DNA from: JBDHZK01 sp039811865
Lineage (GTDB): Bacteria; Actinomycetota; Actinomycetes; Propionibacteriales; Propionibacteriaceae
Length of the DNA: 25,087 nt
Direction of reading: 5' to 3'
NCBI GenBank assembly: GCA_039811865.1
Contig: JBDHZK010000024.1
Location: 1 to 25,087 of the forward strand
Of the stretch, positions 14,983 through 22,975 are shown piece by piece (positions within the stretch are counted from its first letter, which is position 1; the number at the start of each line of letters is the position of its first letter). Both the position numbers and the translations under genes were made by a program. The notes under the pieces were generated by a model. The model was not told where the DNA came from and ran no database searches. It saw nothing but the letters and a program-made list of their open reading frames with translations.

Positions 14983-15836
14983 CCGCGCTGTTCGGCACCG
15001 TCTTGGAAGTTGTCGAGAAGCCTCAGGTACCGGCCGGGCTCTTCGAAAAAGGGAAAGTGCCGTCCGTCGAACAGCACGAGCTGTGAGCCTTCCACGCCGG
15101 CGTGAATCGCCTCGGCCAGACCCGGCACGCACTGGTCGTGGCGCCCCCCGACAACCAGCGTTGGAACGGTAATCTCCCCGAGCCGGCCGGTCAGGTCGAC
15201 GCCGGCGTACAACCCGTCCGGGGTGAACCAAGACGACCCGTGCAGGCGCTCGTACACCTCAGCCCCGCTCGCCTGCATGGCGCGCTGCACCGGCTCCGGC
15301 AGTGCTCCGGCGAACACGTAGCTCTGAACGAACGCGCCCAGCGCCGGGCCGTACTCCGGTCGGTCGGTCGCGCCCGTCAGCAGCACCTGCTCGGCCTCGG
15401 GCCCCAGCGCTCGGACTCGCCCCCGCCACCCCTCGACCAGCGCCGGCACGCTCGCGAACGAGTTCGACAGCGTCAGCGACACCACCCCGGCGCCCGGATG
15501 CGCGAGCAGGTAGCACATAGCCAGCAGCCCACCGTAGGAATGGGCGAACAGATGCACCCGGTCGAGCCCGAGCTCGCGTCGTAACTGCGCTAGCTCGTCG
15601 ACGAACAACTCAACGTCGTAGTCAGCGGGATCGGCGGCCCGATCAGAGCGTCCGCAGCCGTACTGGTCGTAGAACACGACTCGTCGCGCGAGCCCCGCAA
15701 GGGGCTCCAGACAGTCATGCGGCATGCCCGGACCGCCGTGGATCACAAGTACGGGAACCCCGTCCGCCGCGGTCGCCCCCCACCAGACGCGGTGGCCACG
15801 GTGGTCGATGAACCCCGCTTCGCTCAGCGTCGCCAT
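14979..15836 (-). CDS. Proline iminopeptidase-like alpha/beta hydrolase
   Basis: The product is 285 residues with the S33-family features: oxyanion motif HGGPG (33-37), DQYGCGRSD (57-65), nucleophile Ser100 in HSYGG, Asp234 in GGRHDQCVPG, and His260 in DGRHFPFFEEP. Such enzymes remove N-terminal proline or hydrolyse related amides and esters in the cytoplasm. ATG 15836 is chosen for the usual family N-terminus and an upstream GGAG site; the frame extends to 15962 but those residues do not match the family. The gene converges on grpB, and the two stop codons overlap within CTAG. The exact substrate is not determined. Confidence 0.92.
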   Translation of the reverse strand: MATLSEAGFIDHRGHRVWWGATAADGVPVLVIHGGPGMPHDCLEPLAGLARRVVFYDQYGCGRSDRAADPADYDVELFVDELAQLRRELGLDRVHLFAHSYGGLLAMCYLLAHPGAGVVSLTLSNSFASVPALVEGWRGRVRALGPEAEQVLLTGATDRPEYGPALGAFVQSYVFAGALPEPVQRAMQASGAEVYERLHGSSWFTPDGLYAGVDLTGRLGEITVPTLVVGGRHDQCVPGLAEAIHAGVEGSQLVLFDGRHFPFFEEPGRYLRLLDNFQDGAEQRG

Positions 15837-15879
15837 CGGCCCGCTCCAATCCGTATCCCCTGTCCGATGGTGATCCCGC

Positions 15880-16250
15880 CCGGGTGTGAGCGTCAAGGGC
15901 GAGTCGACCGGCGATGATCTCGGCCGCCCGCTGCAGCGGGCCGGCGTAGGGCCCTGGGCCACAGCGACCGCCAGCCGCGGTCGGCCACCACGAAGGCGAT
16001 GTCAGCGCGCGGGTCGCCCGCCGCGACGATGCGCTCACCGATCGGCGAACGCGGAGTGCAGGCTGGCCCCGGTGGAGATTGGCGGCGAAGATGGCGTCCT
16101 CCTGGTTCACCAGCCAAGCGAGCGGGGCAGCGCTTCCGGAGGTTACCGGGAGAGCCGCAGCGTCAGCATGTTGGCGTCGGCACGAACCCTCGTCGATGGA
16201 GCGCAGACCCTCGACCTGGGCGCCGTCAGGGCGGCTCGACGGACTGACCC
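15880..16250 (-). pseudogene. Probable decayed reverse-strand gene, family unknown
   Basis: On the reverse strand three frames in turn carry coding-like sequence with very high GC at third positions. The pieces are APLAWLVNQEDAIFAANLHRG, then GERIVAAGDPRADIAFVVADRGWR, then GPYAGPLQRAAEIIAGRLALD. Joining them needs two frameshifts, and no intact gene of this reading exists. I do not recognise the family. It lies in the 600-base gap 15837-16449, which holds no intact gene on either strand. Chance GC-driven openness is the alternative. Confidence 0.35.
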
Positions 16251-16300
16251 GGAGCAGCTTCCTGATCGGCCCCGGGCGTGGTGGGTGGTCCGCCCGTGCT
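16196..16300 (+). pseudogene. Relic of a DUF1501 gene 5' end (Tat-signal region)
   Basis: Bases 16231-16289 match 17783-17840, inside the intact DUF1501 gene, at about 50 of 59 positions with one inserted base, including a 14-base exact run (AGCTTCCTGATCGG). Both read in the same frame: LDGLTRSSFLIG here against LDGLTRRSFLIG in the intact gene. The second arginine of the twin-arginine motif is lost, and the inserted base near 16273 shifts the frame afterwards. An in-frame ATG at 16196 could be the old start. No other part of the DUF1501 gene is recognisable. Confidence 0.6.
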
Positions 16301-16437
16301 TCCCAGTGCTGGCGGAGCTCGATTCTCGACCGCCGCCGAGTTAACTTCTCCTGAACAGCCGCAGGCAGGCCAAACGCCAAACCCCCCCTCGGGGAACCGC
16401 GCACCCCCCGGTTTACGTGCCCACAACAAACACCTGC

Positions 16438-16443
16438 CAGGCT
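16438..16443 (+). promoter_or_regulatory. Probable -10 box (CAGGCT), leaderless start of DUF1800 gene
   Basis: CAGGCT ends 6 bases before GTG 16450, with no ribosome-binding site between them. Confidence 0.4.
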
Positions 16444-16449
16444 GAACTC

Positions 16450-17754
16450 GTGAACCAGACTCCCGAGTGGCGGCGAGCGGCACGGGTGCTGCGTCGCTCC
16501 GGCTTCGGCGCAACCGGTGACGATGTGGATGCCGCTGTCCGCCTCGGGCTGGAACGCTGGGTGGATCGCGCGCTCGCGGGCGGCGCCGACCCAGGTGTTG
16601 CGGCCACGCCGCCACCGCGGGTCGACCATCCCCGACCGATTCCGAAAGGGGCCGACCGCGAGACGAAGGCCAGGATCCGGGCGGTCTCCCGGGCCCAGAT
16701 GGAGCAGGTCGGCCTGTGGTGGCTGGCGCGGATGGCGGCGGCTCGCAACCCCGTGCTCGAGAAGCTCACGTTCGGCTGGCACAACCATTTCGCAGCCTCC
16801 GCCACGAAGGTGCGCGACCCGGCGGCGATGCTCGCCCAAAACGAGTACCTGCGTCGGCACGCGTTGGGTCGGTTCGGGGAACTCGCGCACGCGATGATCG
16901 TGGACCCGGCGATGCTGCGCTGGTTGGACGGCCAGAAGAACACCGCGAAGGCGCCGAACGAGAACCTCGCCCGGGAGTTCATGGAGTTGTTCGCGCTCGG
17001 CCACGACGGCGGCTACACCGAATCCGATGTGCGGGAGGGGGCCCGTGCCCTGACCGGCTGGCGGATCGGTCCGGACTTCGCCGCCTACCTCGATCCGAAG
17101 CGGCACGACAGCGGCACCAAAACCGTGCTGGGTGTCACCGGAAACCTGGACGCGGCGAAGTTCGCCGACGCCGTGCTGGCCAGGCCGGCGTCGGCGAGGT
17201 TCGTGGTGACCCGCTGGTGGCGCTTCTTGGCCGCCCCGGGCGTCCCTCCCGCGCCCACCCTGGAGCGCTTGTTGAAGGCGTACGGTGGCGGCCGCGAGTT
17301 GCGTCCGATGTTCCGCGCGCTACTGCTCGACCCGGCCTTCGCCCAGGCCGAGAACCAGATCGTCACCGGCCCGGTCGAGTGGCTGATCGGGGCAATCCGC
17401 GCGTTGCGCGTGCCGATGACCGGCGAGCGGGTCAAACGCGTCTCGTCCGCCTTGCGCTCGCTGGGACAGGTGCCGCTGCTCCCGCCCAACGTCGGCGGCT
17501 GGCCGTCCGGTCAGGCTTGGTTGTCGACCGCGGCCGCGGCCGGGCGGGCCAAGTTCGTCCCTCAGTTGGTAGCGGCCGGTTCGGTGACGCCGGTGGCGAA
17601 CGCGCCGGCGGCTCGAAGAGTCGACGCAGCCGCCCACCTTCTCGGGATCGGCTCGCTAACACCTGCTACTACCAACGCGCTGTCCAGAGCTGGCGGTGAC
17701 CCCGTAAAGCTCGTCTCCACCCTCCTGCTCAGCCCGGAATACCTGGTGAACTGA
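16450..17754 (+). CDS. DUF1800 family protein
   Basis: The 434-residue product matches DUF1800. The N-terminus has WRRAARVLRRSGFGATGDDVDAAV, followed by LTFGWHNHFAAS near residue 109, the hallmark NENLAREFMELFALG near 170 and GYTESDVREGARALTGWRI near 195. The C-terminal region includes LLPPNVGGWPSGQAWLSTA. The function is unknown, and the family is almost always encoded with DUF1501. No signal peptide is seen, so it may be exported with its Tat-targeted partner or act inside; that is inference. GTG 16450 gives the family's N-terminus and follows a -10-like box; an in-frame GTG at 16417 is possible. Its stop overlaps the next start (TGATG). Confidence 0.92.
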   Translation: MNQTPEWRRAARVLRRSGFGATGDDVDAAVRLGLERWVDRALAGGADPGVAATPPPRVDHPRPIPKGADRETKARIRAVSRAQMEQVGLWWLARMAAARNPVLEKLTFGWHNHFAASATKVRDPAAMLAQNEYLRRHALGRFGELAHAMIVDPAMLRWLDGQKNTAKAPNENLAREFMELFALGHDGGYTESDVREGARALTGWRIGPDFAAYLDPKRHDSGTKTVLGVTGNLDAAKFADAVLARPASARFVVTRWWRFLAAPGVPPAPTLERLLKAYGGGRELRPMFRALLLDPAFAQAENQIVTGPVEWLIGAIRALRVPMTGERVKRVSSALRSLGQVPLLPPNVGGWPSGQAWLSTAAAAGRAKFVPQLVAAGSVTPVANAPAARRVDAAAHLLGIGSLTPATTNALSRAGGDPVKLVSTLLLSPEYLVN

Positions 17755-18995
17755 TGTCGAAACCGTGCTACGACCCGCGCCGGCCGCTCGACGGGCTGAC
17801 CCGGCGAAGCTTCCTGATCGGTTCGGGCGTGGTCGGCGGTGCCGCCCTGCTCGCCGGCGGCGCAGCGATCACCTGGACCGATGTCGCTAAAGCCGCGCAG
17901 GCGACCCCGCTGCCGGCGGGCACGCCGATCCTCGTCCTACTCACCCTGTATGGGGGAAACGACGGGCTGAACACGCTCGTCCCGTACGCCGACCCCGCCT
18001 ACGCAACCGCGCGCCCGGGCTTGGCCTACACAGCCGACCAGGTGCTCCGCCTGGATGACCACTTCGGTCTCAATCCCGGCCTGGCCGGGTTTGCGAAGTT
18101 GTGGGCCGACCGCAAGCTCGCGATCGTCCGCGGAGTCGGTTATCCCAAGCCCGATCGAAGCCACTTCCGATCCATGGATATCTGGCAGACGGCGTCTCCG
18201 GATCGGCCGGTGACCACCGGCTGGATCGGCCGCTGGCTCGATCGGACGGGAGCGCACCCCTTGGCCGCCATCCATCTGGGATCGGTGCTCCCGCCCCTGG
18301 CCGTCGGGGAGCGCCACACCGCGGCGGCCCTGGGGACCAAACCGGGTCACGATCCCAAGCTTTCGCAGGCGCTCGCCGACCTCAGTGCGATCGACTCCGC
18401 CGACACCCGTGCCATGGCCGAAGTGCGCGCGTCCTACCGGGCGTTCGGCAGCGTCCGTGCCGACGTCGTCGATCACCTGGACGACGAGTCGCTGCCCACC
18501 GGCGACGAGGTGACCGACGACGGATCGCTGGCCGGGCAGCTGCAACTGGTGGCCAAGTGCATTCGGATCGGCGCCCCGACAACGGCCTACTCAGTGACGA
18601 TGGGAGGGTTCGACACGCATGCCGACGAGTTGACCACCCAATCGGAGTTGCTGCGCAAGTTGGACGAGGCGGTCACCAAGTTCCGCGCCGCCCTGGCCGC
18701 TCACCCACGAGAGCGGGACGTCGTAGTGTTGGCGTACTCCGAGTTCGGACGCCGGGTGCGGGCCAACGCGTCCGACGGCACCGACCACGGCACCGCCGGC
18801 AACGCGTTCCTGATCGGCGATCTGGCTAACCCGGGATTCCACGGCGATCCGCCGTCCCTCACCGATCTGGCAGACGGCGACCTCAAGACCACCACCGATT
18901 TTCGTTCGGTCTACTCCGAAGTGATCCGCAAGGTGCTGCGCGCGGATCCTGCCGGGATCGTGAACGGTCCGGCCGAACTGGGCGTCTTGCGGTGA
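17754..18995 (+). CDS. DUF1501 family protein, Tat-exported
   Basis: The 413-residue product matches DUF1501, a branch of the alkaline phosphatase/sulfatase fold of unknown reaction. A twin-arginine signal (LTRRSFLIG, residues 15-23, hydrophobic to about 42, likely cleavage after AQA near 50) directs export. Family segments follow: LTLYGGNDGLNTLVPY, KPDRSHFRSMDIWQ, TMGGFDTHADE, LAYSEFGRRVRANASDGTDHGTAGNAFLIG and, near the end, FRSVYSEVIRKVL. The aspartates and histidines in GGFDTHADE and GTDHG are plausible metal ligands. The start ATG overlaps the DUF1800 stop, so synthesis is coupled. A degenerate copy of its signal region lies 1.5 kb upstream. Confidence 0.93.
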   Translation: MSKPCYDPRRPLDGLTRRSFLIGSGVVGGAALLAGGAAITWTDVAKAAQATPLPAGTPILVLLTLYGGNDGLNTLVPYADPAYATARPGLAYTADQVLRLDDHFGLNPGLAGFAKLWADRKLAIVRGVGYPKPDRSHFRSMDIWQTASPDRPVTTGWIGRWLDRTGAHPLAAIHLGSVLPPLAVGERHTAAALGTKPGHDPKLSQALADLSAIDSADTRAMAEVRASYRAFGSVRADVVDHLDDESLPTGDEVTDDGSLAGQLQLVAKCIRIGAPTTAYSVTMGGFDTHADELTTQSELLRKLDEAVTKFRAALAAHPRERDVVVLAYSEFGRRVRANASDGTDHGTAGNAFLIGDLANPGFHGDPPSLTDLADGDLKTTTDFRSVYSEVIRKVLRADPAGIVNGPAELGVLR

Positions 18996-19049
18996 GTTCG
19001 AAACGACTCAGGTTCGTGGACACCGCGGGCGCGTGGAAACGTGCGGCGC

Positions 19050-19075
19050 GCGCTCGATGCGCCATCGGGTAGCGC
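19050..19075. terminator. Possible weak terminator after DUF1501 gene
   Basis: GCGCT (19050-19054) pairs with AGCGC (19071-19075) around an inner GATG/CATC stem with a 3-base loop. It has internal bulges and no T-tract. The rest of the 193-base gap shows only the thrC -10 box. Confidence 0.3.
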
Positions 19076-19176
19076 CTGACGGGCTTCGGTGAGCGTGGGC
19101 TGGCCGCACGTTTTCACCCGTTCCGGGCGGGTGGCCCACGGGAACGAATCCGGATGACGTCCCTGCCGAGCCCGCC

Positions 19177-19182
19177 TAGACT
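19177..19182 (+). promoter_or_regulatory. Probable -10 box (TAGACT), leaderless start of threonine synthase
   Basis: TAGACT ends 6 bases before GTG 19189 and no ribosome-binding site is present. Confidence 0.5.
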
Positions 19183-19188
19183 CCGCGC

Positions 19189-20640
19189 GTGCGCTACATC
19201 TCGACGCGGTCCGCCCCGGACGACCCCGGCCTCGCGTTCTGCGACATCCTGTTGGGCGGCCTCGCCCCCGACGGCGGTCTTTACGTGCCGAAGGACTACC
19301 CGCAGTTGTCCTGCGCCGATCTCGCGCACCTGCGCCGGCGCCTCGCCGACGGCGGGTACCCCGCGGTGGCGTACGAAATCCTTCGCCGCTTCGCCGACGA
19401 CATCCCCGACGACGACCTGAGCGCGATCTGCCGGCGCGCATATGCGCCCGAGGTGTTCGGCGAGCCGATCGTCGGAGTCACCGAGCTGAGTGGCGGAATC
19501 TGGCTGGCCCACCTCAGTCAGGGTCCGACCGCCGCGTTCAAGGACATGGCGATGCAGTTGCTCGGGCAACTGTTCGAGTACGAGTTGGGGCGACGCGGAG
19601 AGTCTCTCAACATCCTGGGGGCCACGTCCGGCGACACCGGCAGCGCGGCGGAATACGCCATGCGCGGACGCCGCGGGATCACGGTCACGATGCTCACCCC
19701 CCGTGGCCGGATGACCCCCTTCCAGCAGGCACAGATGTTCTCGCTAGACGACCCGTCCATCCTCAACGTGGCGGTCGACGGGGTCTTCGACGACTGCCAG
19801 GACCTGGTCAAGCAGGTCGCCGGCGATCTGGAGTTCAAGCGTCGCTGGCGCATCGGCGCGGTCAACTCGATCAACTGGGCGCGCGTCGTGGCGCAGGTCG
19901 TCTACTACGTCGTCGCCTGGTTACGGGTGACCACCGCGGACGATCAACGCGTCAGCTTCTGCGTTCCCACCGGCAATTTCGGCAACATCTGTGCGGCCCA
20001 CGTAGCCCGCCAGGTTGGGCTCCCGATCGAGCGACTCGTGTTGGCCACGAATGAGAACAACGTGTTGGACGAGTTCTTCCGCACCGGTGTCTATCGCGTC
20101 CGGGCGGCGGCGGATACCCACGAGACGTCCAGTCCTTCCATGGACATCTCCAAGGCGAGCAACTTCGAGCGCTTCGTCTTCGACCTGCTCTCCCGAGAAG
20201 GTGCTCGCGTGGCGGAGCTGTTCGGAGAACGGCTGTCGACGGATGGCTACTTCGATCTGTCCGACACCCCCGAGTTCGCGGCGATCACCGAGCGCTATGG
20301 CTTCGTCAGTGACAGTTCGACCCACGCCGACAGGGTCGCGACGATCGCGGACGTCCACGCTCGCGACGGCGTCACCATCGACCCGCACACCGCCGACGGC
20401 GTCCTTGTCGCCGGCAAGCACGTGGCGCCGCCGACCCCGATGATCGTTACCGAAACGGCCTTACCCGTGAAGTTCGCGGCCACGATCGTCGAGGCGCTGG
20501 GCGTCGAACCGCCGCGGCCGGCGGCCTTCGTTGGGCTGGAGGAGCTTCCCCGCAAGGTGATTGACCTGCCCAACGACGCCGCCGCCCTGAAAGCGCTGCT
20601 TGAGGTCTTCCTCTCCCGGACGGAGCCTCCAGGCGTCTGA
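19189..20640 (+). CDS. thrC: Threonine synthase
   Basis: ThrC converts O-phosphohomoserine to threonine and phosphate with pyridoxal phosphate, in the cytoplasm. At 483 residues it belongs to the long form (with an N-terminal RYISTR...LGGLAPDGGLYVP domain) and not the short ThrC of about 350 residues common in many actinobacteria. The PLP lysine is Lys118 in GPTAAFKDMAMQLLG. The phosphate-binding LGATSGDTGSAAEYA, VNSINWARV and CVPTGNFGNICAA segments are intact. GTG 19189 gives the family N-terminus and follows a leaderless-type -10 box. Two codons are TTA (residues 245 and 425), rare in this DNA. The gene is monocistronic or read into the next gene 50 bases downstream. Confidence 0.96.
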   Translation: MRYISTRSAPDDPGLAFCDILLGGLAPDGGLYVPKDYPQLSCADLAHLRRRLADGGYPAVAYEILRRFADDIPDDDLSAICRRAYAPEVFGEPIVGVTELSGGIWLAHLSQGPTAAFKDMAMQLLGQLFEYELGRRGESLNILGATSGDTGSAAEYAMRGRRGITVTMLTPRGRMTPFQQAQMFSLDDPSILNVAVDGVFDDCQDLVKQVAGDLEFKRRWRIGAVNSINWARVVAQVVYYVVAWLRVTTADDQRVSFCVPTGNFGNICAAHVARQVGLPIERLVLATNENNVLDEFFRTGVYRVRAAADTHETSSPSMDISKASNFERFVFDLLSREGARVAELFGERLSTDGYFDLSDTPEFAAITERYGFVSDSSTHADRVATIADVHARDGVTIDPHTADGVLVAGKHVAPPTPMIVTETALPVKFAATIVEALGVEPPRPAAFVGLEELPRKVIDLPNDAAALKALLEVFLSRTEPPGV

Positions 20641-20677
20641 TTTTCACGCTCGCACCCGCTTGCGCGCATCCGCGATG

Positions 20678-20683
20678 CAAACT
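20678..20683 (+). promoter_or_regulatory. Possible -10 box (CAAACT), leaderless start
   Basis: CAAACT ends 7 bases before ATG 20691, and no ribosome-binding site is seen. The gap from the thrC stop is only 50 bases, so read-through is also possible. Confidence 0.4.
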
Positions 20684-20690
20684 TGTTCGC

Positions 20691-21131
20691 ATGACCGATT
20701 CGAAGGAGAAGGAGTTCGAGGACCGCTGGTGTCTTGGCTGGCGCGGGCTTCGGATCGAAGGGGTTGCGCGCATTGGTGGGCAGGTCCAGTTCGACATCGG
20801 CGAAACGTCGTCCCTGACGCTGGCCGCGCCGTTCACCCTGGCTGAAAAGGCCGCCGATATCCCCGGTGTGAAGCCGAGAGAGTTCGACCCGTCGGACGGA
20901 CTTGCGCCCGAGATCGAAGCCTTGGCCGGACAGACGATCAGGGCCGCGCTCGGCTTCAAGGACGGCCGGCTCAGGGTGGCCTTCAGCTCCGGGCAACACC
21001 TCAATGCGCCCAGGGGCCACGGACACCCTTCCTGGATGGCGCACGGGGAAACGGGACGCAGTTGGGAAGCCACCGCCGACGGTGAGTTGAGCGTCTACAG
21101 CGCTCGTCGTACCGCCGACCCCGAGGAGTGA
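20691..21131 (+). CDS. Small protein of unknown function (weakly DUF6188-like)
   Basis: The product is 146 residues, soluble, with no signal or membrane helix. It begins MTDSKEKEFEDRW and has beta-strand-rich sequence. Its later part (LGFKDGRLRVAFSSGQHLNAP, then WEATADGELSVYSAR) loosely resembles DUF6188, where a basic strand pair is followed by a terminal GELAVW-like strand. That match is by eye only. The stop TGA overlaps the GTG of the ClC gene, so translation is coupled and the proteins may work together. A leaderless-type -10 box precedes ATG 20691. No function is proposed. Confidence 0.75.
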   Translation: MTDSKEKEFEDRWCLGWRGLRIEGVARIGGQVQFDIGETSSLTLAAPFTLAEKAADIPGVKPREFDPSDGLAPEIEALAGQTIRAALGFKDGRLRVAFSSGQHLNAPRGHGHPSWMAHGETGRSWEATADGELSVYSARRTADPEE

Positions 21132-22402
21132 ACACAGCCGCGCCCGACCGCACGCCCACGATGATCTCGGTGCTGCGGATCGGCGCGGCGACCCTTGCCG
21201 CGGGCTTGGCCGCAGGAATCGCGGGCGCGTCCATGACGTTGTTGCTGCACCTCGTGCAGCACACGGCCTTCGGCTACACCGACTCCACCTTCTTGATCGG
21301 CGTGGAGAACGCGAGTTGGGAGCGGCGGCTCCTCGGACCGGCGCTCGGGGGCGTCCTCGCAGGCTTGGGCTGGTGGGCGCTGCGTCGGCGCGGGGGGCTG
21401 CCGAGCATCGGCGCGCTCGTTTCCGGAAAGGCTGACCGGCTGCCGTTTTGGCGTGCCCTGGCGGACTCCGCGTTACAGATCCTGGTGGTCGGCAGCGGCG
21501 CCTCGGTTGGCCGCGAGACCGCCCCCCGGCAAGTGGCGGCCGCCTTCTCGGGCCGGTTCGGACGCTGGCTGCGCGTCAGCGATGCGGATTGGCGCTTGTT
21601 GCTCGGCTCCGCGGCCGCCGGCGGATTGGCGGCTGTGTACAACGTGCCGATCGCGGGGCTCGCCTTTGCCGCCGAAGTGGTCGGAGTCGTCAGCGGCCTC
21701 CGGGGGATAGTGATCGCCGGGGCGGTCAGCCTAATCGGGGTTCTGGTCGCCCGTCCGATCGTGGGCTCGAATCCGACCTACGTCTACCCGCTGATCACCA
21801 CGGCACCCACCGCCTGGGCGTGGGGCCTGGTCTGCATCCCGATCTGCGGCTATCTCGGCCCCCTGTTGTCGCGGGGCTTCAAGGCCGCCGCTGCGCGAGC
21901 TGAAGGCGCCAACTGGCGCCTCCCGGCTGCCCTGGCGTTGTCGGGGGCTTTGATCGGGGTCATCTCTTGGTGGTTGCCGGCCATCCCCGGCAACGGCAAG
22001 GGAGTCTTGCAGCTGGCCTTCGGCAACCTCGGCTCGATCGAACTGTTCACGGCGCTGCTGCTGGTGAAACCGCTGGCAACCATGCTGACGCTGCGGGCCG
22101 GCGCCGCGGGCGGGCTGATCATGCCGGTGTTGTCGATCGGTGCGGCGATCGGCGGCCTCGCGGCCCTGGCGGGACGCTCGTCCGGCCTGGACACGCCGCT
22201 GCCCACCTTCGCGATCATCTGCGCCGCGACCTTGCTTGCCGTGACCCAGAAGGCGCCGCTGTTCGGCGCGGTTTTCGGCTGGGAACTCTGCACGCCGCCG
22301 CCGGAGATGTTCTTCCTGTTCCTGGCCTGCACCTATGGCGCGGTCCACCTGCCCAGCGGCGTGGACCATCTCCGAGCAAGGATCGCGAGGAGGTCCGGAT
22401 GA
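21128..22402 (+). CDS. ClC-family chloride channel/transporter
   Basis: The 424-residue membrane protein belongs to the ClC family of chloride channels and H+/Cl- exchangers. About ten to twelve hydrophobic segments span it. The signature GREGP region appears as GSGASVGRETAPRQVAAAF, keeping the gating glutamate (Glu130). The usual GSGIP is replaced by GGLPSIGALVSGK. AAGGLAAVYNVPIAGLAFAAEVV, IPGNGKGVLQLAFG and LRAGAAGGLIMPVLSIGAAIGG follow, matching later family motifs. No C-terminal CBS domains are present. GTG 21128 overlaps the previous stop; an in-frame ATG at 21161 is an alternative. Its stop overlaps the next start (ATGA). One codon (residue 116) is TTA. Ion selectivity cannot be read. 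Confidence 0.93.
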   Translation: MNTAAPDRTPTMISVLRIGAATLAAGLAAGIAGASMTLLLHLVQHTAFGYTDSTFLIGVENASWERRLLGPALGGVLAGLGWWALRRRGGLPSIGALVSGKADRLPFWRALADSALQILVVGSGASVGRETAPRQVAAAFSGRFGRWLRVSDADWRLLLGSAAAGGLAAVYNVPIAGLAFAAEVVGVVSGLRGIVIAGAVSLIGVLVARPIVGSNPTYVYPLITTAPTAWAWGLVCIPICGYLGPLLSRGFKAAAARAEGANWRLPAALALSGALIGVISWWLPAIPGNGKGVLQLAFGNLGSIELFTALLLVKPLATMLTLRAGAAGGLIMPVLSIGAAIGGLAALAGRSSGLDTPLPTFAIICAATLLAVTQKAPLFGAVFGWELCTPPPEMFFLFLACTYGAVHLPSGVDHLRARIARRSG

Positions 22403-22845
22403 GCCACGCTGCGTCGGCGGGCGGTTGGCCGGACGGTACTCCCGGCGTCCTGGAGTTGCCGAGCGGACGTCGAGTGCGCGGACGGGCGCTGTCGGCGCCC
22501 GCCGAGCCACCGCCCGATTTGGGCGTGTACCTGACCGCCCGGCGCGTGGACGTCGGTTGGCTGAATCTTTGGGTGCCCTGGGTCGACTTCGCCCTGCCGA
22601 GCGAGCCGGACGTCCTGGCCGCCGCGCTGGCTGAAGCTTTGCGGAGGGCGGGCTCCAGCCGGGTGGAGTTCGCCTGCGGCGGCGGACTCGGTCGGACGGG
22701 CACGGCGCTGGCGTGTCTGGCCGTCTTGGACGGCGTGCCCGCGCGAGAGGCGGTCGCATTCGTCCGCAGTGGGTACCACGAACAGGCCGTGGAGACGCCT
22801 TGGCAGCGTCGCTTCGTGCTCAAGTTCAGGCCGGTTGCTGGGTGA
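22399..22845 (+). CDS. Protein-tyrosine-phosphatase-like protein
   Basis: The 148-residue protein contains the PTP/dual-specificity phosphatase loop Cx5R as ACGGGLGRTGTALA, with nucleophile Cys93 and Arg99. It is followed by the helix ACLAVLDGVPAREAVAFVRSGYH typical of this fold. A possible general acid is Asp63 in WVPWVDFALP. The substrate could be phosphotyrosine, another phosphoprotein or a small phosphate ester. ATG 22399 overlaps the ClC stop and has a strong GAGGAGG ribosome-binding site at 22387-22393, so it is expressed with the transporter. It is followed by hairpins and converges with two membrane-protein genes. Confidence 0.88.
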   Translation: MSHAASAGGWPDGTPGVLELPSGRRVRGRALSAPAEPPPDLGVYLTARRVDVGWLNLWVPWVDFALPSEPDVLAAALAEALRRAGSSRVEFACGGGLGRTGTALACLAVLDGVPAREAVAFVRSGYHEQAVETPWQRRFVLKFRPVAG

Positions 22846-22878
22846 ACCGGAGCGCCGGAGCCAGTGTCGCTCGAGCAA

Positions 22879-22910
22879 CCGGGGCCGGGCATCGGTAGTT
22901 TCCGGCCCGG
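22879..22910. terminator. Hairpin after phosphatase gene
   Basis: CCGGGGCCGG (22879-22888) pairs with CCGGCCCGG (22902-22910) with one bulged G and a 13-base loop. It lies between convergent genes. Confidence 0.5.
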
Positions 22911-22941
22911 ACACGAAAGCCCGGTGGGCGCAGCGATCGTT

Positions 22942-22959
22942 CCGCGAGCGCTCTCGCGG
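22942..22959. terminator. Second hairpin between convergent genes
   Basis: CCGCGAG (22942-22948), loop CGCT, CTCGCGG (22953-22959), perfect 7 bp. It lies 17 bases beyond the stop of the reverse-strand gene ending at 22976 and could serve that gene. Confidence 0.5.
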
Positions 22960-22975
22960 CGTCGCCTGCGCAATG

